Of a stretch of 10,685 bases of DNA, positions 6,296 through 10,685 are shown piece by piece. Origin of the DNA: Baffinella frigidus (taxonomy: Eukaryota > Cryptophyceae > Cryptomonadales > Baffinellaceae). The position numbers and the translations under genes are program-made. The notes under the pieces are model-generated. The model ran no database searches. It was not told where the DNA came from and saw nothing but the letters and a program-made list of their open reading frames with translations. Within the stretch, counting starts at the first letter, position 1. Every line of letters starts with the position of its first letter. The stretch spans positions 227,380 through 238,064 of the forward strand of contig MU646346.1 in assembly GCA_026770585.1 (NCBI GenBank). The letters run 5' to 3'.

Positions 6296-6720
6296 CCCGT
6301 TTCGTTCGTCTGCAGCCACGCAGCGCTGACCTGTACCCCAAACGTCTGCGTCTTCCTATTCGCTCCTGGGCGCTTCCTGGTACAACGATCCGGATTTCGG
6401 ATCGTCGCATAAAAGTAGTTGAGATGTTTTAAACCTCATCACGTCCAGTAAATGTATATATTTTCAATCACGACATTTGTTTCGAAAATGTTTTCTTATC
6501 ACGTCCTCTAAAATGATCCTTTTTGTCAGCATGGGGTACAAGCTGACGAAACAGGTGTCAACATGGATCGTGTTTATTCCAACGTAAATCACGGATGCCG
6601 AGATCACGATCGAGATCCGCGTTCTGTGACCCCTTAAAGACTCTTCCATTACCCCCTTACGTGACGATTTACAGTTATTATAAACCGTTTTTACAGGTGT
6701 TTGGAGTACAGCCCATCGTC
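6296..6720. other. AT-richer stretch without recognised gene
   Basis: A small hairpin ACGATCCG-GATTT-CGGATCGT at 6385-6405. The remainder is single-copy within the window, AT-richer than its surroundings, with only short open frames. Nothing else recognised. Confidence 0.55.
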
Positions 6721-6773
6721 GCGTGGCCAGTCCTTTCTACGGAAGGGCGTTTCGTTGGCATATGTTCACTTTT

Positions 6774-6809
6774 GGGGACTCAAAAAGGTTATTAGCCCTT
6801 TTCGTTCGT
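6774..6809 (+). other. Related empty site of the 499-bp fold-back element
   Basis: GGGGACTCAAAAAGGTT then ATTAG then CCCTTTTCGTTCGT. At the filled locus the same left flank is followed by GTGAG, the element, GTGAG, and CCCGTTTCGTTCGT. The five bases ATTAG stand at the target position. Confidence 0.7.
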
Positions 6810-6818
6810 GTTTGTCCA

Positions 6819-6960
6819 CCCTGTATCCCCTCTACACGAGCCTCTGCACTGCAGAGCGAAACGCGACCCGAAAGCAAAAATGCTTTCTCTGCAGATCCCT
6901 TCTACGGAACGGCGTGTCGTTGGGCTATGTTGGGAGAAATCAAAACCTAAAGGACCTAAA
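6819..6960 (+). repeat. Direct repeat S, copy 2 (142 bp)
   Basis: Second copy of 5456-5596. A partial third copy of its inner part (TTTCTACGGAAGGGCG...TTGGCATATGTT) lies at 6734-6766. Confidence 0.85.
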
Positions 6961-7012
6961 GGCTGTGCCCAAAGGACGTAACGTCGTCTCCTCTCAGCCT
7001 TCCCTACACCCC

Positions 7013-7285
7013 AAACGCTAAACGCTAAACGCTAAACGCTAAACCCTGAACCCTAAACCCTAAACCCTAAACCCTGAACCCTAAACCCGAAACCCGAAAC
7101 CCTGAACCCTAAACCCTGAACCCTAAACCCTGAACCCTAAACCCTGAACCCTAAACTCTAAAACCCGAAACCCTAAACCCTAAAACCCTAAACCCTGAAC
7201 CCTAAACCCTGAACCCTGAACTCTGAACCCTGAACCCTAAACCTTGAACCCTGAACCCTGAACCCTAAACCCTAAACCCTAAACC
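7013..7285 (-). repeat. Interstitial telomere-like array, C-rich strand on plus
   Basis: About 38 units of CCCTAAA and variants CCCTGAA and CCCGAAA, opposite in orientation to the block at 1-93. The left end has four CGCTAAA units in a row (7015-7042), a local variant block. No gene. Confidence 0.9.
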
Positions 7286-7599
7286 GCTATGGTAGATGAG
7301 CGGACTTGGCCCACGGGCCTGAAAGAGCTTTCTGCACAAACGTGGCGGGGCATCTAGCTGTAGAGAAAGATCCGGGGGAAGGGCCCGTCACGAGGCACAC
7401 CACATTGCTTTTGAGGGCTGGTGGTGTCCTTCCATCGCCTGTATTGAAGGAATTCAAACACGACCGAAGATAGATCTTTTCCCAAAAACAGCAGCTCTTG
7501 TCCCAGAAGGGAACGTGTGGCAGTCCTCTGAAGAACCTAGAACCAAGCGCATCTGGGCTAGCCAGGTCCTTCCAGGGCTGTGACTTGGTTCTCCTGTGG
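7286..7599. other. No gene recognised
   Basis: Single-copy sequence between the telomere-like array and the first T-family element. Only short open frames, no splice-supported exon found on either strand. Confidence 0.5.
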
Positions 7600-7703
7600 T
7601 ACAGGAGTGCCTCGCTTATAAGAAAGCGCCCCCCCCCCTAGGACCAGCATATATGGCCTTAGGCATAGTCCTACTGTAGGGTTCTGATCGAGGTACCCCT
7701 GTA
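7600..7703. mobile_element. Fold-back family T, copy 1
   Basis: Begins TACAGGAGTGCCTCGCTTATAAG and ends CGAGGTACCCCTGTA. Inner CCCCCCTAGGACC...CCTACTGTAGGG. The right arm is shorter than in other copies. Open frames across these copies are repeat translation. Confidence 0.8.
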
Positions 7704-7763
7704 AAGGTGTGCTGAGATGGTGCGCGTGTAGCCGGCAGAATGCTACATGACGCTGACAGGGTG

Positions 7764-7881
7764 TACAGCGGTACCTCGCTCTTAAGAATACGTCCCCTCC
7801 CTGGTACACACATAGGGCCCTAGGCATTGGGCTGTAGGGTCCTAGGGGGGGGCTTTTTCTTATGAGCGAGGTACCCCTGTA
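7764..7881. mobile_element. Fold-back family T, copy 2
   Basis: TACAGCGGTACCTCGCTCTTAAG at the left, CTTATGAGCGAGGTACCCC at the right; inner CTGTAGGGTCCTAGGGGGG. 118 bp. Confidence 0.85.
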
Positions 7882-7969
7882 CTCGCAAGTAAGGACACGC
7901 CCCGCCCTAGGGCCCAAAGGTAGGCTCACGCCGAGGAGTCTAGGACCACCCCAGGGGCTGTGGGATTCC

Positions 7970-8005
7970 ACTTTGTGCCAGCCGAAATTGCGCCTGGCAC
8001 AAAGT
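7970..8005. repeat. Perfect 12-bp hairpin
   Basis: ACTTTGTGCCAG (7970-7981) and CTGGCACAAAGT (7994-8005) with a 12-nt loop. A second short hairpin CCCCGC-GTTT-GCGGGG follows at 8035-8050. No T-run after either, and no gene in front, so I do not call a terminator. Confidence 0.7.
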
Positions 8006-8067
8006 TTTGTACCAGAGACTCTGAAAAAATGAATCCCCGCGTTTGCGGGGTGATGCCCACCACTTGA

Positions 8068-8196
8068 CAGCCACCGGTGCCTTTCCCCCCCCGGATTTTC
8101 TGGGAAGATTCTGAGTTACATGTAATCCGAATGCAGGGGCAATTTTTACGGGAATCTTCTGGATGGACCGATTCCCGAAGGCACCGGTGCTTGCTA
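8068..8196. mobile_element. Fold-back element P, copy 3
   Basis: CAGCCACCGGTGCCTTTC at the left and GAAGGCACCGGTGCTTGCT at the right. The centre differs from the copies at 3046 and 3412. Not followed by element Q. Confidence 0.75.
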
Positions 8197-8480
8197 AGTG
8201 GCGTGTCAGAATGCTTGCTGGCGCTGTCTGCGGACTACTCCGGACTACCCGAGAGGATCCCAGGAATGGGACTGTCGCAGGCCCGTCGGACGGTTCGTTC
8301 TTTTTGTATTCGAGGTACCCAACAAGATCTCGCAGGATCCCTGAGGTTGTTCAGGTCCTAGTTTTGCAAGGCCTTCACGGAAGGGAAAGGGAATGCATGG
8401 TGCCCGTGTTGGATTCGATCCGTAATAAACACATTTTATCTCTTCTGAGGAGGGGACTTTCACCGATGAAAATTATTGGA
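8197..8480. other. No gene recognised
   Basis: Single-copy sequence between element P copy 3 and family T copy 3. Open frames on both strands lack recognisable motifs or splice support. Confidence 0.5.
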
Positions 8481-8603
8481 TACAGGGGTACCTCGCTCAT
8501 AAAAGACCGCCTCCTCCTAGGACCCTAAAGTAGGCATGTGCCTGTGGCCCTACGGAAGTCCTCTAGGGGGGGGGCGCTTTCTTATGAGCGAGTTACCCCT
8601 GTA
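8481..8603. mobile_element. Fold-back family T, copy 3
   Basis: TACAGGGGTACCTCGCTCAT at the left; CTTATGAGCGAGTTACCCC and GTA at the right. The centre is CCTAGGACCCTAAAGTAGG...CCTCTAGGGGG, more diverged than in the other copies. 123 bp. Confidence 0.9.
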
Positions 8604-8660
8604 CCCCTTTCCCTTGCCAATCCTGAGGCGGTCCTCGCACGCTCCGAACGGACGAGCCAC

Positions 8661-8941
8661 GCAAGGCCCTTCAAGGGTTATCCCAGCCCCGTTCTTGGAG
8701 CCGTTGGTTCACCCTTGGAGCCGTTTTCAATCGAAAATTGACTTTTGAACATCGTTTCCCCCCTGCAAATTGACTTTTGAATACCCCCCCAAGAGCCCTC
8801 CGTGGGGAGAGGCCCAGGCAGTATGCGCTGTCAGGCCCGCCTCAGGAATGCCATGGGATACATGCAAGGCCCTTCCGAGGGTTATCCCAATCGAAAATTG
8901 ACTTTTGAATATCGTTTCCCCCCTGCAAATTAAGTTTTGAA
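8661..8941 (+). repeat. Two-part direct repeat
   Basis: GCAAGGCCCTTC...GGGTTATCCCA at 8661-8685 recurs at 8864-8889, and a 54-bp block starting CAATCGAAAATTGACTTTTG at 8728-8781 recurs at 8888-8941. In the first copy the parts are 42 bp apart, with a TTGGAGCCGTT doublet between them; in the second they touch. AATTGACTTTTGAA itself occurs three times. Confidence 0.8.
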
Positions 8942-8949
8942 AGTTACTA

Positions 8950-9211
8950 CACAAATACCCACTTTTAAAAGCACGTCGGTTTTAAACAGGCCCCTCTAGC
9001 GTTCTCGTTTGGTTCGGGATTCTCAGGACCGCGTCGGCAAGTGCATGATGTACGGTGCGTTTCCTTAAATTTTGTGTCCTTGATCGCGAGTAACCCCTGG
9101 TAGCTAGGCTGGCAGCAAAGGCAGCGTGTGCTGTAAAACCTCTCTTTACTCGCACCCCCACTTCCTCACCGCCCCTCTCTTGAACCCGGGAAGCCTCCTC
9201 TCGAACGCTCC
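8950..9211 (-). other. 3' flank of the right gene
   Basis: Downstream of the stop codon on the minus strand, probably 3' untranslated region. CC(T/C)GGGTTCAAG(T/A)GAGG, the last coding bases and stop, is repeated 35 nt downstream (near 9176-9189). No clear polyadenylation signal recognised. Confidence 0.45.
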
Positions 9212-9300
9212 TCACTTGAACCCAGGGAGGTAGGGCGCGGCGTTGTTGCTCCGCGCGAGCGTGTGGATCAGCTGAGAGAGCTCGTCCCCCTTGCGCTCCT
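9212..9300 (-). CDS. Terminal exon Z with stop codon
   Basis: Two bases plus 28 codons and TGA. It reads ERKGDELSQLIHTLARSNN...PYLPGFK. The acceptor is CAACGCAG preceded by C-rich telomere-like units (CCCTGAACCCCAAACCCG), which serve as the pyrimidine-rich tract. A helical segment followed by a short Pro/Gly tail is what one expects at a protein end. No ER retention or targeting signal. A split copy (9790-9752 and 9593-9579) and an 8-10 bp stub (at 9877) lie upstream. Confidence 0.7.
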
Positions 9301-10546
9301 CTGCGTTGCGGGTTTGGGGTTCAGGGTTCAGTGCACGTGAGGCTGCCCGCTACTTGCGCGACCCGCTCGGGGTACAGGGGTACTTCGCTCATGAGAAACG
9401 ACCCCCCCCCTAGGGCCACCATAGGGCCCTACTGTAGGGTCCTAGGGGGCGTTGGTTTCTTATGAGCGAGGTACCCCTGCAGGGTTTGGGGGTTCGGGGG
9501 TTCGGAGGTTCGGGGCATAGGGCGTTGGGTGTAGGGTGCGGTGGGTTGGGGTTTAGGGCGTATGGTTCAGGGAATGAGGGTTGTTGCTCCGCGATTAGAT
9601 CCGATTTTTGTATGGTGTTAGGGTGTTGAGGCTTGGGGATTGAGGGGTTGTATGGTGATTTTTGTATGGTGTTAGGGTTTTAGGCGTTAGGGTTTTAGGG
9701 GTTGTATGTTGTTAGGGGTTTAGGGGTTGGGGGTTAGGGTTTCGGGTTGTGAGTGGATCAGCTGGGAGAGCTGATCCCCCTTGCGCTCCTCTGTGTTTCG
9801 GGTTTGGGAGTTGGGGGTTTAGGGGTTAGGGTTTCGGGTTTAGGGGTTTCGGGTTTCGGGTTTCGTGAGGAGCTCCTCTGCGTTGAGGGGTTGAGGGGTG
9901 TAGGGGGTTACATGCGGGGTTTAGGGTTTAGTGAGACCCCGCTTGGGAGGAGAGAGGCCGCAGAGGCCAAGGCCCGACGCACAAGCAAGACCAAAGATAC
10001 CGTTCATTAGTCAACCACCGAGGCTCGTCACCTGTCCGACCGAGGCTCACATCTAGGGTTTAGGGTTTAGGGTTTAGGGGTGTAGGGTTTGGGGGTGTAC
10101 GGTGTAGGGTTTCGGGTTTCGGATTTCGTGTTTCGGGTCCAGGGTTTACTGCAGGGGCTTCGGGTTTCGGGTGTACCTGTGACCGCCGACCGCACATGCG
10201 CGACCTTCATCAACGCCCCCTGCTCCGCCTCCGCCTCAACCCCACACCCTCAACCCCACACCCTCAACCCCAAACACTCAACACTCAACCCCACGCCCCA
10301 AACACCCAACCTATACCACGGTACCTAGCCTCCGGCGGAAGAAAGCAAGCGAGTAACACGGGGTGGCTACCCTGCTGGCAGCGGGTTTTCTTAACGCTAC
10401 AGGAATGTACCTTAGAAGCCTAAGTGAATCTACGCCGACGTCCTCATAACCTTGCGTCCTGAGATGCCCTCAGAGCCTAGATACCCACAGGTGTAGGGTG
10501 TGCCCGTGACCGCCGACCGCACGTCCCCGAGCCTCATCATCTGCCC
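9212..10546 (-). CDS. Multi-exon gene, C-terminal part (right gene)
   Basis: Minus-strand gene model from the right edge to the stop at 9214-9212. Visible exons: Y1 (10546-10504), Y2 (10219-10177) and terminal exon Z (9300-9212). Y2 ends in phase 1 and Z begins with the two bases that complete a Glu codon. Y1 and Y2 are homologous and of equal length, so they may be alternatives or one may be dead; as both start in phase 0 and end in phase 1, joining Y1 directly to Y2 would break the frame, which favours alternatives. The product ends ...RSAVT-E-ERKGDELSQL...APYLPGFK. No domain recognised; the visible tail is mostly helical and charged. Introns are largely telomere-like repeats. It runs the same way as the left gene and could be a relative, but no shared exon is seen. 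Confidence 0.55.
9373..9481. mobile_element. Fold-back family T, copy 4
   Basis: TACAGGGGTACTTCGCTCAT at the left and CTTATGAGCGAGGTACCCCTG at the right. Inner CCTAGGGCC...CCCTACTGTAGGG-TCCTAGG. It lies in the intron before exon Z. 109 bp. Confidence 0.9.
9482..9750 (+). repeat. Degenerate G-rich telomere-like repeats with TTGTATGGTG units
   Basis: GGGTTT, GGGGTT and GGGTGT units mix with at least three copies of (T)TTGTATGGTG(TTAGGG). A trace of exon Z (GTTGTTGCTCCGCG, 9579-9593) is embedded in it. Confidence 0.75.
9752..9790 (-). pseudogene. Exon Z copy, 5' half
   Basis: After acceptor CACAG it reads AG then ERKGDQLSQLIH, matching exon Z with one residue changed (E to Q), then runs into C-rich telomere-like repeats. 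The 3' part of the copy seems to resume at 9593-9579 (CGCGGAGCAACAAC). Confidence 0.7.
9791..10170 (+). repeat. G-rich telomere-like repeats with TTTCGGG variant
   Basis: Runs of GGGTTTA, GGGTTTCGGGTTTC and GGGTGTA units, interrupted at about 9925-10050 by single-copy sequence. TTTCGGG clusters at 9828-9865 and 10105-10170. Includes an exon Z stub, CTCCTCTGCGTTG, at 9873-9885. Confidence 0.75.
10024..10046 (-). other. Isolated splice-donor-like motif
   Basis: The complement reads CCTCGGTCGGACAG then GTGACGAGCCTCGG, the same donor context as after the exon C copy (GTGACGAGCC), and the bases before it resemble the end of exon A (CTCGGACAG). Perhaps a remnant or an unrecognised small exon. Confidence 0.35.
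10177..10219 (-). CDS. Exon Y2 (43 nt)
   Basis: Reads GALMKVAHVRSAVT plus one base. The acceptor GCGGAGCAG follows telomere-like G-rich sequence; the donor is CACAG then GTACACC. The phase-1 end fits exon Z. Alternatively the open frame could extend upstream (EAEAEQ...) if the AG is not used. Confidence 0.55.
10311..10503. other. Single-copy intron sequence between exons Y1 and Y2
   Basis: No exon-like, RNA-like or repeat-family sequence recognised. A patch GCGAGTAACACGGG recalls bacterial small-subunit rRNA but the surroundings do not fit, so I make no such call. Confidence 0.5.
10504..10546 (-). CDS. Exon Y1 (43 nt), GC donor
   Basis: Reads GQMMRLGDVRSAVT plus one base, homologous to Y2 at the same length. 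The acceptor GCGGAGCAG is the same; the donor is G then GCACACC where Y2 has G then GTACACC. GC donors are known in many eukaryotes and are common in dinoflagellates. It may be an alternative exon or a dead copy. Confidence 0.5.
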
Positions 10547-10560
10547 CTGCTCCGCCTCCA

Positions 10561-10685
10561 CCCCAAACCCCAAACCCCACACCCTCAACCCCGGGTGTAG
10601 GGTGTAGGGTGTAGGGTGTAGGGTGTGGGGTGTAGGGTGTAGGGTGTAGGGTGTGGGGTGTAGGGTGTAGGGTGTAGGGTGTGGG
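10561..10685 (+). repeat. C-rich to G-rich junction and 28-bp higher-order GGGTGTA array
   Basis: C-rich units (CCCCAAA, CACCCTCAACCCC) meet G-rich units head to head at 10592/10593. From 10593 the array is exact: three or four GGGTGTA, then GGGTGTG at 10621, 10649 and 10677, a 28-bp period. It runs off the right edge. Confidence 0.85.

Noticed and set aside
7013-7285. CRISPR-like array
   Set aside because: Units are contiguous 7-mers without spacers, and the window is eukaryotic.
7558-8748. Open frames translating as RGTSLI... and SYER(G/V)TPV...
   Set aside because: These come from the stems of family T elements on either strand and repeat from copy to copy; they are repeat translation.
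9930-10008. Possible plus-strand coding stretch (REAAEAKARRTSKTKD)
   Set aside because: It follows repeat translation with no splice support or known motif; could be chance.
10341-10375. rRNA fragment (GCGAGTAACACGGGG)
   Set aside because: Only about a dozen bases recall small-subunit rRNA; flanking sequence does not.

Overview
This window looks like nuclear DNA of a photosynthetic or related protist with plant-type telomere chemistry. The evidence is blocks of TTTAGGG and its variants, GC-rich exons cut up by introns, and a dense load of small fold-back elements. TTTAGGG occurs in plants, green algae, dinoflagellates and some other algae; I cannot place the lineage further. There is no bacterial gene organisation. 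The longest open frames on the plus strand are shadows or repeat artefacts. I see no tRNA, rRNA or CRISPR.

The real coding signal is on the minus strand and was found by reading splice sites. Left gene (5301 down to 466, continuing past the left edge): exon A (5301-4824) encodes a thioredoxin-fold domain without a CxxC, then the start of a coiled coil. Exons B (2553-2473) and C (2374-2283) continue the coiled coil. Exon D1 (550 to 469 or 466) opens a second thioredoxin-like domain. All splice phases agree. Exon A and exon D1 start at the same phase and align residue for residue, so the protein is built of repeated modules. Right gene (from beyond the right edge to a stop at 9214-9212): two homologous 43-nt exons (10546-10504 and 10219-10177) and a terminal exon (9300-9212) whose phase fits. 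The two genes lie in the same direction and may be tandem relatives, but that is inference.

Region by region: 1-460 telomere-like G-rich repeats; 466-1210 a tandem array of exon D copies, four of them decayed; 1296-1537 a terminal-inverted-repeat element; 1703-2917 a stretch bounded by two near-identical ~100 bp direct repeats, holding exon B, exon C, a broken copy of exon C captured in a 108-bp-arm palindrome, and a minisatellite that repeats a 5' splice site; 3046-3793 two compound fold-back units; 4263-4423 and 4483-4622 two more palindromic elements; 5301-4824 exon A; 5456-6960 duplicated segments and a 499-bp fold-back element with a 5-bp target duplication and a related empty site nearby; 7013-7285 a C-rich (CCCTAAA) interstitial block; 7600-9481 four copies of one fold-back family and smaller repeats; 9212-10685 the right gene, with introns largely made of degenerate telomere-like repeats.

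The overall picture is of genes whose introns are filled by fold-back elements and telomere-like repeats, with repeated copying of whole exons together with their splice sites. I saw no new enzymatic or defence system. The most interesting signals are exon copying, introns with shared ends, and telomere-like DNA used as intron sequence.
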